Source of the DNA: CAZYBC01 sp964645645
Lineage (GTDB): Bacteria; Patescibacteriota; Microgenomatia; UBA1400; PJMF01
Reading direction: 5' to 3'
DNA length: 64,000 nt
Assembly: GCA_964645645.1 (NCBI GenBank)
Contig: CAZYBC010000002.1
Location: 1-64,000, forward strand
Shown: in pieces, positions 8,266-17,712 of the stretch
Numbering within the stretch: position 1 is the first letter of the stretch
Layout: each line of letters begins with the position of its first letter
Notes under the pieces: model-generated
Database searches by the model: none
Told to the model about the DNA's origin: nothing
The model's input: the letters and a program-made list of their open reading frames with translations, nothing else
Made by a program: the position numbers and the translations under genes

Positions 8266-9274
8266 TGCTGTTGCTTTTGATGATTCTCTCCAAGAGATCT
8301 TCAAAAGAAATGCCGTACATATCTAAAATCGTACCAATAGCACAGCCAGTTTCTTTGGGACCGAGGGCTGGATTGCTGTTGGCATCAATTAGATAGTGTC
8401 TGCCCGACTGGTCAACCCTTAGATCAAATTTAGCGTAGTCTTCCATCTTTAAAACGTTGAAGGCTGTTTTGATTTGAACTTTGACTCGTTCTGGCAGTTC
8501 ATATTTTTGATAACTAATCTTATTATCACCCTCTTCTACCCAATTGTCATCAAAGGTTACGATGTTTTCAAAAGGGTTATCACTACTGGCGTTAGCAAAA
8601 ATCTTTTCTGCGGCATAAGCTTTAGTATTGCCGCCTTCAATAACAATGACAGTTACTTCCCTACCGCCAATAAATTCTTCGGCAATTAAAGGTTGCTTGT
8701 AAGTATCAATCAGAAAATCGATTTGTTTTTCAGCATTTTTTTCGTCATGGCAAATGGAATCATGATTGATTTCTAAACTTCCATGGCTTTCATTAAGTTT
8801 GATAAACAAAGGAAAATCCATGATTTCGTCAATATCTTCAGTTTTATGTTTAATGAGTTGAAATTTAGGGGTGGTGATGCCGTATTGTTCTAGAAGATCT
8901 TTAGTAAGATATTTATTAGCATTGATAGATTGTCCTAGCATGCCGGTCCCGGTGTAAGGTATCCGTAAAGTTTCTAGAATGCCTGGTATAGCGCCACTGA
9001 GGTATTCTTTGCCGTATATTGAGTCAACCATGTTGACTACTTTATCTGGTTTATATTTTTGTAGATTTTTGCTTAGTTCATCATTGCCTGGAAAAAGTTC
9101 CGCTTCATAGCCCATTTTGGTTAAGTAACTTTTAACTACTTCGGCTCGGCCAAAAACTTCTGCTTCAGTAATGTAATGTTCTTCTGTGGCAAAGTATTCT
9201 CTTAGCGCATGAGAATAAAGGATGGCTATTTTTTTAATTGGTTTGGGTTGAGAGGTGAGTTCTCCGCCTGGCAT
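8243..9274 (-). CDS. ATP-grasp ligase, D-Ala-D-Ala ligase-like
   Basis: 343 residues with ATP-grasp organisation. A Rossmann-like N-terminal part includes IAILYSHAL and VVNMVDSIYGKEYLSGAIPGILE, with PYTGTG. The ATP-binding lysines are in FPLFIKLNESHGS, and EEFIGGREVTVIV follows. The Mg-binding end is KFDLRVDQSGRHYLIDANSNPALGP. The order and the PYTG, EEFI-GRE and N-NP motifs resemble D-alanine-D-alanine ligases, but the N-terminus differs from Ddl and the substrate may be another amino acid or peptide. It sits 9 bases after gyrA and overlaps the acetyltransferase gene. Confidence 0.82.
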   Translation of the reverse strand: MPGGELTSQPKPIKKIAILYSHALREYFATEEHYITEAEVFGRAEVVKSYLTKMGYEAELFPGNDELSKNLQKYKPDKVVNMVDSIYGKEYLSGAIPGILETLRIPYTGTGMLGQSINANKYLTKDLLEQYGITTPKFQLIKHKTEDIDEIMDFPLFIKLNESHGSLEINHDSICHDEKNAEKQIDFLIDTYKQPLIAEEFIGGREVTVIVIEGGNTKAYAAEKIFANASSDNPFENIVTFDDNWVEEGDNKISYQKYELPERVKVQIKTAFNVLKMEDYAKFDLRVDQSGRHYLIDANSNPALGPKETGCAIGTILDMYGISFEDLLERIIKSNSNDPNQVK

Positions 9275-9283
9275 AAATTGAAT

Positions 9284-12136
9284 TTAATTCTCCTTATTTT
9301 CTACTTCTTCGGCTAATTCTTTAGTTAAGGCTACAGCAGCAACACGGTCGCCTGAGTTGAGTTTCATTAAGATTACTCCTTGAGTTGGTCTACCTAACAC
9401 AGGGATGGTTTTTTCTCTTAAAGGTAATTTGATGGCTTGGCCGTCTTTGCTAGTGATCACTACTTCTTGATTGTCTTTAGTGATTAATTTTGCAGCGGCA
9501 ATTTTGCCAGTACGTTTGCTGATTTCCGAGACTTTAACGCCTAGGCCGGAACGTTTTTGGATTGGATAATTTTTAAGCAAGGTTTTTTTACCGAGGCCAT
9601 TTTCGCTGATAATGAGTAAGGCAGCATTTTTATCTTCAATTAGTTCTTTAGTAAAGGCTTCTACTCCCACCACATAGTCACTGGGACGTAAAGTAATACC
9701 TTTAACGCCTTTTGTGTCACGTTGGCTGGATTTGATTTCTTCTTCTTTAAAGCGGATAGATTTGCCTTCATAGGTAATCAGCATAATATCATCATTCCCA
9801 GTCGTGACTTTACCCCAGACTAATTCGTCATCTTTATTAAGGATAATGGCTACAATGCCATTTTGGCGAATGTTGTCATAGAGTTTGACGGCAGTTTTTT
9901 TAACGAGGCCTTTTTTAGTGGCTAAGGTAATAAATTTATCTTGGTCTAATTCTTCATTGAGAATTAAAACAGATTGGACTCTTTCTTCTGGTTTAAGATT
10001 AAGGATGTTAACAATGGCAGTCCCCTTAGCTTGACGGCTGGCTTCTGGAATTTCAAAGGCTTTTTGTTTAAAGACTCTGCCTTGGTTGGTAAAGAAGAGT
10101 AAGGTGTCATGAGTGGTAACGCTTAAGATTGCAGAAACCACATCTTCATCTTTCATTTTTAAGCCGATACTTCCCTTCCCTCCTCTAGATTGAGCGCGGA
10201 AGGCGTTGGGGCTAAGGCGTTTGATATAGCCACTTTCGGTAAGAGTGACCACGGCGGCTTCATTGGCGATAAGATCTTCCTCGCTAAATTCACCGATTTT
10301 ACCTTTGATGAGTTTGGTTTTACGTTCGTCACCATAAAGACTGATCATTTCATTGGTTTCATCGATAATGACGTTTAAGATTTTTTGAGGATTGGTTAAG
10401 AGAATAATTAAGCGATCAATGGTTTCTTTGATAGTTTTATATTCATCTTCAATTTTTTGTCTTTCTAGAGCAGCCAAGCGTTTAAGTTGCATTTCCAAAA
10501 TGGCAGTAGCTTGGATGTCTGAGAGACCAAATTTTTTCATTAAAGCATCATGAGCAGTTGGAGTGTCTGGAGAGCGACGGATGGTTTCAATGACGTCGTC
10601 TAGGTTAGCTAAAGCAATTAATAAGCCTTCTAAAATATGAGCGCGATCTCTAGCTTCTTTTAGTTCAAATTGACCGCGACGAACCACCACAAGCTGACGA
10701 TGGTGAATATATTCTTTGAGAACTTGGCGGATATTCATTAATTGAGGAGTGCCTTCGCTATTGAGCGCTACCATGTTCATGGAAAAAGTAGTTTGTAAGT
10801 CTGAATATTTAAATAATTTATTTAAGATAACTTTAGGTCTGGCATCACGTTTTAATTCAATGGTAATTTGTAAACCAGTACGATCTGAATCATCACGAAG
10901 ATTTTTGATGCCAATGATTTTTTTATCTCTGACTAAATCGGCAATTTTAACTAATAAACGGGCTTTATTAACTTGGTAAGGAATTTCGGTTACTACAATT
11001 TCAAAGCGACCTTTTTTATCTTCTTGGATGCTGGCTTTGGCACGGATTAAGACACGGCCACGACCATTTTCGTAAGCCTCTTTTATGGCTTTAAAATCAT
11101 ACATAATGGCGCCAGTTGGAAAATCTGGACCTTGAATATGTTCCATAATCCCGTCAATGTCTAGGTCAGTATTAAATTGGCCGGCAAGTTGTTCTGGATT
11201 GGCGATCAGTAAATTGGTAATAATTTCGCTGTTAGATTTTATTTCTTCACCTAGCTCAGCCGTGTTCATTTTTTTAGTTTGCTTAGCATTTTTGTTTAGC
11301 GCTTCTTGAGCATCTTTTTCTTGGAAAGACAGCGGTTCAGTAATTTTAGCCTCACCTTTTTTGATCATGGCAATAATAGCTTGACCAACTTCAGATAAAT
11401 TATGAGGTGGAATTTTGGTGGCCATGCCTACGGCAATACCTTCACTGCCCATTAATAACAAGTTAGGCAGTTTGGTTGGTAAGACCACTGGTTCTTTAAG
11501 AGAGCCATCAAAGTTATCAATAAGTGGAACAGTCTCTTTGTTAATATCAGCGAGTAATTCTTGAGAAATTTTCGCTAATCTAGCCTCAGTGTAACGCATA
11601 GCGGCTGGGCTATCGCCGTCAATAGAGCCAAAGTTACCTTGTCCATCCACTAAAGGATAGCGCATGTTAAATTCTTGGGCTAAACGAACTAAAGCTCCGT
11701 AAACTGCTGAATCGCCGTGAGGGTGATATTTACCTAACACATCACCGACAATGCGAGCGGATTTTTTGTAGGAACTATTGTGATGAATACCGCTTTTGTA
11801 CATAGAGTACAAAATACGACGGTGAACTGGTTTCATCCCATCACGAACATCTGGTAAGGCACGAGCCACGATCACACTCATGGCATAATCAAGATAGGAT
11901 TTTTCCATTTCATTGACAATGGAAATGTGTTTGATTTTACCAAAAGCGCTGTCTACAGTTTGGCCGATTAAGGAATTACTATGATTAACGGTTTCATGCT
12001 CAGTAGCTGGATCAGCTACGTCAGAAGAGCTGGAGTTAGCAGTTATTGTCTCTGTAGCTGAAGCTTCTGCATCAGTGACTTCCTGATCTTCATTTTCATT
12101 AGTGTTAGCTGGTGGTTTAGTTTGCTCTTCTGACAT
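9284..12136 (-). CDS. gyrA: DNA gyrase subunit A
   Basis: 950 residues, longer than the usual 800-900. An N-terminal acidic/Thr-rich extension (1-60) precedes the core start IVNEMEKSYLDYAMSVIVARALPDVRDG. The catalytic tyrosine lies in SPAAMRYTEARL. An inserted Lys/Glu-rich segment follows the EVGQAIIAMIKKGEAKITEP region, about residues 255-320. The C-terminal beta-pinwheel has a GyrA box QSRGGKG, one residue from the QRRGGKG consensus that marks gyrase rather than topoisomerase IV. Gyrase introduces negative supercoils using ATP. Order on the minus strand is gyrB, ppa, gyrA, with short gaps. Confidence 0.95.
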   Translation of the reverse strand: MSEEQTKPPANTNENEDQEVTDAEASATETITANSSSSDVADPATEHETVNHSNSLIGQTVDSAFGKIKHISIVNEMEKSYLDYAMSVIVARALPDVRDGMKPVHRRILYSMYKSGIHHNSSYKKSARIVGDVLGKYHPHGDSAVYGALVRLAQEFNMRYPLVDGQGNFGSIDGDSPAAMRYTEARLAKISQELLADINKETVPLIDNFDGSLKEPVVLPTKLPNLLLMGSEGIAVGMATKIPPHNLSEVGQAIIAMIKKGEAKITEPLSFQEKDAQEALNKNAKQTKKMNTAELGEEIKSNSEIITNLLIANPEQLAGQFNTDLDIDGIMEHIQGPDFPTGAIMYDFKAIKEAYENGRGRVLIRAKASIQEDKKGRFEIVVTEIPYQVNKARLLVKIADLVRDKKIIGIKNLRDDSDRTGLQITIELKRDARPKVILNKLFKYSDLQTTFSMNMVALNSEGTPQLMNIRQVLKEYIHHRQLVVVRRGQFELKEARDRAHILEGLLIALANLDDVIETIRRSPDTPTAHDALMKKFGLSDIQATAILEMQLKRLAALERQKIEDEYKTIKETIDRLIILLTNPQKILNVIIDETNEMISLYGDERKTKLIKGKIGEFSEEDLIANEAAVVTLTESGYIKRLSPNAFRAQSRGGKGSIGLKMKDEDVVSAILSVTTHDTLLFFTNQGRVFKQKAFEIPEASRQAKGTAIVNILNLKPEERVQSVLILNEELDQDKFITLATKKGLVKKTAVKLYDNIRQNGIVAIILNKDDELVWGKVTTGNDDIMLITYEGKSIRFKEEEIKSSQRDTKGVKGITLRPSDYVVGVEAFTKELIEDKNAALLIISENGLGKKTLLKNYPIQKRSGLGVKVSEISKRTGKIAAAKLITKDNQEVVITSKDGQAIKLPLREKTIPVLGRPTQGVILMKLNSGDRVAAVALTKELAEEVENKEN

Positions 12137-12154
12137 ATTAAGTTACTTTAAAGC

Positions 12155-12658
12155 TTATTGCTTAATCTTTTGATATCTTTCTTGGCATTGTTTGAGAACT
12201 TGATTGGCGGTTTTAGTATCTTTCCAATCTTTGAGTTTGACCCATTTGCCTTCTTCAAGATCTTTATAGTGTTCTAAGAAATGACGGATTTGATTTTTTT
12301 TGGCTTCTGGAATATCGTCTAAAGATTCCCAAGTACCGCAGATAGGATCAATTTTTGGTTTGGCAGGCACGCAAATTAATTTATTATCGATGCCTTCTTC
12401 GTCTTCCATTTCTAACATACCAATAACTTTGCAGTGAATGTTGACGCCGCCAATAATTGGTTTAGAAGTAAAAACAAAAGCATCAAGAGCGTCGCCATCC
12501 TCGCCATGAGTTTCATGAACTAAACCATAGTTAACAGGGTAACCCATGGTAGTAGGCATGATGCGATCAATCATCATTTCGCCGGTTTCTTCATCTAATT
12601 CATATTTAACTTGTGATCCTTCTGGGATTTCAATTAAGACTTTAATGCTGTCTGACAT
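12155..12658 (-). CDS. ppa: Inorganic pyrophosphatase (family I)
   Basis: 167 residues. Family I landmarks are EIPEGSQVKYELDEETGEMMIDR, the YPVNYGLV strand, the metal-binding signature HGEDGDALDAFVFT and the late DDIPEAKKNQIRHFLEHYKDLE helix. It hydrolyses pyrophosphate to drive nucleotide and aminoacyl-tRNA synthesis. AAAGGA lies before the ATG. It sits between gyrB and gyrA with gaps of about 35 and 18 bases, an unusual insertion into the gyrase pair that probably reflects a shared operon. Confidence 0.96.
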   Translation of the reverse strand: MSDSIKVLIEIPEGSQVKYELDEETGEMMIDRIMPTTMGYPVNYGLVHETHGEDGDALDAFVFTSKPIIGGVNIHCKVIGMLEMEDEEGIDNKLICVPAKPKIDPICGTWESLDDIPEAKKNQIRHFLEHYKDLEEGKWVKLKDWKDTKTANQVLKQCQERYQKIKQ

Positions 12659-12693
12659 AATTGTCCTTTTGTTAATTTTTACCTGTATGCTTA

Positions 12694-14715
12694 CTAAATA
12701 TCCAATTCTGCTAGGTGAGCGTGAGATTGGATAAATTTTTTTCTAGGAGGAACGCTGTCTCCCATTAGAACATCAAAAGTTTGGTCAGCTTTGGCTACAT
12801 CGTCAACGCTTATTTTTTTGATAATTCTAGTTTTGGGATTCATGGTAGTACTCCAAAGCTGTTCTGGATTCATTTCACCTAGACCTTTATAGCGTTGCAT
12901 GCTAATGCTGGCGTTAGGATTAGTTGTTTTAATTTTAGTTTGTAATTCAGCTAATTCTTGATCTGAGTAAACATAGGTAGTTTCTTTACCATAAGTGACT
13001 TTGTAAAGTGGAGGTAAAGCAACGTATAGATAGCCTTTTTCAATGATCTGAGGTAAATGGCGGTAAAAGAAAGTTAAACCTAATGTAGTAATGTGTTCTC
13101 CATCTACATCAGCATCATTCATTAAAATAATGCGGTGGTAACGGAGTTTTTCTTCATTAAAGGTTTCACCAATACCGGCGCCTAAAGCGATAACCAGATT
13201 TTTTAATTCTTCTGAAGCGACAATCTTGTCTAATCTAGCGCGTTCGGTGTTGAGAATTTTACCACGTAACGGGAAAATAGCTTGGAAGCGGCGATCACGG
13301 CCTTGTTTGGCACTTCCTCCTGCACTATCACCCTCAACAATGTAAATTTCTGACTCACTGGCTTCCCTACTCTGACAGTCTGCTAGTTTACCTGGTAAAG
13401 AATTACCTTCTAGCAAACCTTTGCGAATTACTGCGTCTTTGGCAGCGCGAGCGGCCATTCTGGCGCGGGCGGAAAGCATGATTTTTTCGATAATTATTTT
13501 GCCAACTTTGGGATTTTCTTCTAAGAAAGTGACTAAAGCATCTTTAAAAACTTGATAAACCGCACTTTGGGCTTCATTGTTATTTAATTTAGCTTTGGTT
13601 TGAGATTCAAATTGCAAGTCATTGGCTGGCATTTTGACAAAAATGACAGCAGTTAGGCCTTCTCTCAGGTCATCAACTACAAAATTTTCGTTTTCTTTAA
13701 TGAGTTTTTTATCAGTAGCATAAGATCTTAAAACATTACCTAAAGCTAAACGGAAACCATTAACGTGAGTTCCTCCATCTGGAGTATGGATAACGTTAAC
13801 ATAGCTTTCTACTTTTTCGTTGTATGAATCGTTGTATTGCATGGCTACTTCAATGCCAATGCCTTTTTTAGTGTCTGGATCTTGCCAATCAGCGTTGAGG
13901 TAAAAAACATCATGCAAAGCTTTTTTATTGAGGTTAAGATGTTCTACTAGAGTACGAATACCACCTTCAAAATAGTAATTTTGGCAGGTATTCTCTACTC
14001 CGTCTATAAAATTAAAACCGATTCCGGCCATTAAGTAAGCTCTATCTTTAACGATTTCAATTAATTTTTTGTGGCTAAAATTAACAGTAGAAAAGATGGA
14101 TGGATCTGGTACAAAGAATACTAAAGTACCACTTTTATTCCCTACAAAATGGGAAGCCTGAGTTGGAAATAATTCTTTAACCTTAGCTTCACTAATTTCT
14201 TTAACTCTTTCTTGAGGAATACCTCTAGAGTGAGCTTGGTAATAATACTTACCATCTCTTTTAACTACAATCTGCATGAGATCTGACAAAGCATTTACCG
14301 CTGAAGAGCCAATTCCATGTAAACCACCAGAAGCTTTATAAGCAGTTTCTTCAAACTTACCACCAGCATGCAGCTTAGTCATCACAATTTCCATGGCGCT
14401 AATGCCAAATGGTTCCATAATATCCACTGGAATACCACGAGCTTGGTCAATAACGGTAATGCTTTGATCACCAATTGTCAAATTTTTAACCATGTCACGG
14501 TCTGCTTGTGTAGTTGGTAAACGGAAAAGGCGAATTAATTTACCATAACCAGCTAAAGCCTCATCTACAGCGTTATCCAAAATTTCTTTGACTAAGTGGT
14601 GTAAACCATGAGTGTCCGTAGAACCAATATACATACCAGGCCGTTTACGGACAGGCTCTAGTCCTTCTAGGATTTTAATATCTGAAGCTTGGTAATTGCT
14701 TTTAGCAGTTGGCAT
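12694..14715 (-). CDS. gyrB: DNA gyrase subunit B
   Basis: 673 residues, close to family length. The GHKL ATPase domain shows ILEGLEPVRKRPGMYIGSTD, the LVKEILDNAVDEALAGYG helix with the catalytic Glu and Mg-binding Asn, and GGLHGIGSSAVNALS. The Toprim domain shows IYIVEGDSAGGSAKQGRDR and LMNDADVDGEHI. The end YKGLGEMNPEQLW is canonical. It is the first gene of the minus-strand run. TTGACA about 60 bases upstream of the ATG may be a -35 element, but no good -10 follows. ParE is excluded mainly by the adjacent gyrA with a GyrA box. Confidence 0.95.
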   Translation of the reverse strand: MPTAKSNYQASDIKILEGLEPVRKRPGMYIGSTDTHGLHHLVKEILDNAVDEALAGYGKLIRLFRLPTTQADRDMVKNLTIGDQSITVIDQARGIPVDIMEPFGISAMEIVMTKLHAGGKFEETAYKASGGLHGIGSSAVNALSDLMQIVVKRDGKYYYQAHSRGIPQERVKEISEAKVKELFPTQASHFVGNKSGTLVFFVPDPSIFSTVNFSHKKLIEIVKDRAYLMAGIGFNFIDGVENTCQNYYFEGGIRTLVEHLNLNKKALHDVFYLNADWQDPDTKKGIGIEVAMQYNDSYNEKVESYVNVIHTPDGGTHVNGFRLALGNVLRSYATDKKLIKENENFVVDDLREGLTAVIFVKMPANDLQFESQTKAKLNNNEAQSAVYQVFKDALVTFLEENPKVGKIIIEKIMLSARARMAARAAKDAVIRKGLLEGNSLPGKLADCQSREASESEIYIVEGDSAGGSAKQGRDRRFQAIFPLRGKILNTERARLDKIVASEELKNLVIALGAGIGETFNEEKLRYHRIILMNDADVDGEHITTLGLTFFYRHLPQIIEKGYLYVALPPLYKVTYGKETTYVYSDQELAELQTKIKTTNPNASISMQRYKGLGEMNPEQLWSTTMNPKTRIIKKISVDDVAKADQTFDVLMGDSVPPRKKFIQSHAHLAELDI

Positions 14716-14847
14716 AAAAATAAATTTTATCTAAAAAAATTCTCTTAGGCGGGTTATTAATTAATAATGTCAAAAATTACTTAGACTCCCTTTTTTATCA
14801 TAGTTTCGATCAAGAATCAAACTGTGCTCTGTCTTTATTATACAGCT

Positions 14848-15591
14848 TTAAAGCAGATTTTTGATTGAAAAAAAAGCATTTTCCAGGGTTAAAACTACAT
14901 TAAAATTTGCTTCTAAATTTTGGCTGGCTTTGGTTAAAGCCTTTAAAGCTGTAGTTTTATGACTGAGTTTGAGTTTTTGGTTAGAGAGTAATTTTTGTAA
15001 GCTAGTTTGCAAAAAATTTAAGGCTGCTTCTCGATCTTTGTACTGAGCGACAAAATCAATTAGCTGGCTAAAAGTAACAGTCTGAGGTTGCTCAATAAAA
15101 TGGTCAAAGAAGGCAGCATTATCTGGGTTGTTTTGGTTAGAAAGGTCTGGGTTTAGTTCTGTTGAGTTAGTAGCCTCAACTCTATTTTGAGCTGTTAAAT
15201 AACTGTCTAGATCAATGGTAATGCAACGTGATTGGACTGTAGCCAACAGCCGTTGCGGATTTTGCACTAACAGTAAACAATAACTATTGGCGGGTGGCTC
15301 TTCTAATAATTTAAGTAAAGCATTTTGGGCGGGAGGAGTAGCTAAATCGGCCCGCAGAAAGCAAAAGAATCTTTTTTGTTGGTCATAACTAGCAAAGCTG
15401 GCTTGACTAATGGCTTCTCTTACTTGAGCAATTTTTAAACTTTCTTGGTTTTGATTAAATAAATAGGTTTGCGGATTAGGAAAATTAGCTAATTGATAAG
15501 CTTGTTTTAAATAAGCTGATAGATATTCAAGTTGACTAGCAACTGGAGTTTTAATTACTAAGATTTGAGCGGGTGAAGCTAGGTTGGTCAT
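14848..15591 (-). CDS. DNA polymerase III delta-prime-like subunit
   Basis: 247 residues. The clamp-loader signature QNALLKLLEEPPANSYCLLLVQNPQRLLATVQSRC is clear (about residues 87-122), matching the HolB/DnaX AAA+ core. The protein starts too close to this core to contain a Walker A P-loop or the zinc module, so it is a non-ATP-binding, delta-prime-type subunit. The C-terminal collar-like helices are short. It is divergently arranged with pilB. Delta-prime helps load the sliding clamp. Confidence 0.8.
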   Translation of the reverse strand: MTNLASPAQILVIKTPVASQLEYLSAYLKQAYQLANFPNPQTYLFNQNQESLKIAQVREAISQASFASYDQQKRFFCFLRADLATPPAQNALLKLLEEPPANSYCLLLVQNPQRLLATVQSRCITIDLDSYLTAQNRVEATNSTELNPDLSNQNNPDNAAFFDHFIEQPQTVTFSQLIDFVAQYKDREAALNFLQTSLQKLLSNQKLKLSHKTTALKALTKASQNLEANFNVVLTLENAFFSIKNLL

Positions 15592-15622
15592 TTGTTGCTT
15601 ACTTTAGCAAGTTAATCTTTTT

Positions 15623-15651
15623 TTGTCACGCACTTTGTGTCATTATATATA
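15623..15651 (+). promoter_or_regulatory. Sigma70-type promoter of pilBTC
   Basis: TTGTCA and TATATA separated by 17 bases, about 40 bases before the pilB ATG. This is the best match in the divergent holB/pilB gap. The match is visual; the start site is not known. Confidence 0.6.
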
Positions 15652-15690
15652 TAGCCTAAATCTTATTTTGAGATTAGCAAATTTATTGTT

Positions 15691-17703
15691 ATGAACGACA
15701 CTGCCCAAAATTCTAGCAACTTAGTTATTCCTAGTAATCAACCGGTGGCTTTGAGTAGTCAACCTACTGAAACCACCGCTCAAGAGATGGATCAAACTCA
15801 GCCGATGGTTTCCACTCAGGCTGATCCAGCTGGGGTTGCTCCTTCTGTTAATCAAATGCCTGATAGTCAATCAGCGCCAGTTACTCCAACTTTAGATTTA
15901 TCAGCTTCGGTGAGCCCTTCTTTTAATGGCAATGTGATGAATTTTACTACTGGTACTGATAATAGTTTGCCAGTTACTAATGTTGCTGATGTTTTAGTCA
16001 AAAATGGTCAACTGACTAAAGAACAAATAGATCAGTTACTTTTAGAAGAAATTAATACCGGTAAAAGTTTGGAAGATTTAATTCAAGAAAAAGCTTTAGT
16101 TAGTGAGCAGGTTTTTGCTCAAGCCAAAGCCGAGTTCAATCATATTGATTTTGTGAATATTGTTGAAACTGGGATTTCTCCAGAAGCAATTATTTTAATT
16201 GATGAAAGTGTGGCCAAACGTTACAATGTTTTGCCTTTTGCGGTAGATAAAGAAACCAAGTCTTTGTCGGTAGCGATGCTTAATCCATTGGATTTGTCAG
16301 CTATTGATTTTATCGAACGGAAAACTGGTTATAAGTTAAAAGTTTTTTACGCTAACCCTTCTCAGCTAGAACAAACCATCGCTGAGCGTTATTCGCAAAA
16401 TTTATCCAGTGATGTTACTCAAGCGCTGGAAGAAACTCCTCAAGTAATTGCTCAACGTAAGCAACAGCAAAATTTTGCTAGCTTGTCTGGTCAGCTGGTG
16501 CGTGATGCTCCGATTAATAGGATTGTGGATACAATTATGGATTTTGCGCTTAAAGCCAAAGCTTCTGATGTGCACATTGAACCTTTAGCTGAAAAAACTA
16601 GAGTGCGTTATCGGATTGATGGTATTTTAAGCGAAAAACTGATCCTACCTAAATCAGTGCATGATGCGGTGGTGTCTAGAATTAAAATTTTGTCTAATCT
16701 TAAATTAGATGAAAAAAGAATCCCTCAAGATGGCCGGTTTAATTATACTAATCAGGCTGAGGAGGTTGACCTTCGTGTTTCTACTCTGCCCACCATTCAT
16801 GGTGAAAAAGTGGTGATGCGTCTATTAAAAAATGAAGGCCAAGCACCGAGCTTGGAAGAATTAGGTTTAGACGGAATTGCCTTAAAGCATGTTAAAGATG
16901 CCATTACTGTCCCCCACGGGATTATTTTGATTACTGGTCCTACTGGGTCTGGTAAAACTACTACCCTTTATTCAATTTTGCACCAGATTAATACGCCTAA
17001 AGTTAATATTATGACTTTGGAAGATCCTGTGGAATATCAGATGACTGGTATTAATCAGGTTCAGATTAATCCTCAAGCTGGTTTAACTTTTGCCAATGGT
17101 TTGCGTTCTTTTTTGCGTCAAGATCCGAATATTATTATGGTGGGAGAAATTCGTGATAGTGAAACAGCCGAGTTGGCTATTCAGGCTTCTTTAACTGGGC
17201 ACTTGGTCTTCTCTACTCTACATACTAGTAGTGCTGCTGGAGCTATTCCTCGTTTATTAGATATGGGAGCAGAACCATTTTTATTGGCTTCAACGATTAC
17301 TTTAGCAATGGCTCAGCGTGTGCCTCGTAAGTTAAATCAAAACTATAAAGAAGAATATACTCCAGCGCCAGCTGTGGTAGAAGACATTAAAAAGGTCTTG
17401 GGTGAAAAATTACTTAATAGTTGGTGCAAGCAAAATAATAAAGATCCTAATAATTTAGTTTTATATCGGGCTAAAAAAGATCGTCCTCAGGGAGAACCAG
17501 AATATAAAGGTAGAATTGGGATTTTTGAAATTATGCTAATTAGTGACAACATTAGTAAACTTATTCTTAGCAATCAGCCAGCTTCTGCTTTAGAAAAAGT
17601 GGCTTTGGAAGAAGGCATGTTGCTGATGAAGCAGGATGGTTATCTTAAAGCCTTAGCTGGGGTAACAACTATAGAAGAAATTCTAAGAGTAGCAGAAGTT
17701 TAA
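15691..17703 (+). CDS. pilB: Type IV pilus extension ATPase PilB
   Basis: 670 residues. A Gln/Pro/Ser-rich disordered N-terminus (1-90) is followed by a T2SSE-N/MshEN-like domain (about 95-230, VLVKNGQLTKEQIDQLLLEE). The secretion ATPase domain has Walker A GPTGSGKTTT at 416-425, the Asp box EDPVEYQMTGINQVQINP, a Walker B-like IIMVGEIRDSETAELA and the His box TGHLVFSTLHTSSA. The four-Cys zinc motif common near AQR in PilB is absent (AQRVPRKLNQ). It powers pilin polymerisation at the inner face of the membrane. It is first in pilB-pilT-pilC, with a 9-base gap to pilT. Confidence 0.95.
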   Translation: MNDTAQNSSNLVIPSNQPVALSSQPTETTAQEMDQTQPMVSTQADPAGVAPSVNQMPDSQSAPVTPTLDLSASVSPSFNGNVMNFTTGTDNSLPVTNVADVLVKNGQLTKEQIDQLLLEEINTGKSLEDLIQEKALVSEQVFAQAKAEFNHIDFVNIVETGISPEAIILIDESVAKRYNVLPFAVDKETKSLSVAMLNPLDLSAIDFIERKTGYKLKVFYANPSQLEQTIAERYSQNLSSDVTQALEETPQVIAQRKQQQNFASLSGQLVRDAPINRIVDTIMDFALKAKASDVHIEPLAEKTRVRYRIDGILSEKLILPKSVHDAVVSRIKILSNLKLDEKRIPQDGRFNYTNQAEEVDLRVSTLPTIHGEKVVMRLLKNEGQAPSLEELGLDGIALKHVKDAITVPHGIILITGPTGSGKTTTLYSILHQINTPKVNIMTLEDPVEYQMTGINQVQINPQAGLTFANGLRSFLRQDPNIIMVGEIRDSETAELAIQASLTGHLVFSTLHTSSAAGAIPRLLDMGAEPFLLASTITLAMAQRVPRKLNQNYKEEYTPAPAVVEDIKKVLGEKLLNSWCKQNNKDPNNLVLYRAKKDRPQGEPEYKGRIGIFEIMLISDNISKLILSNQPASALEKVALEEGMLLMKQDGYLKALAGVTTIEEILRVAEV

Positions 17704-17712
17704 GGAATCTTT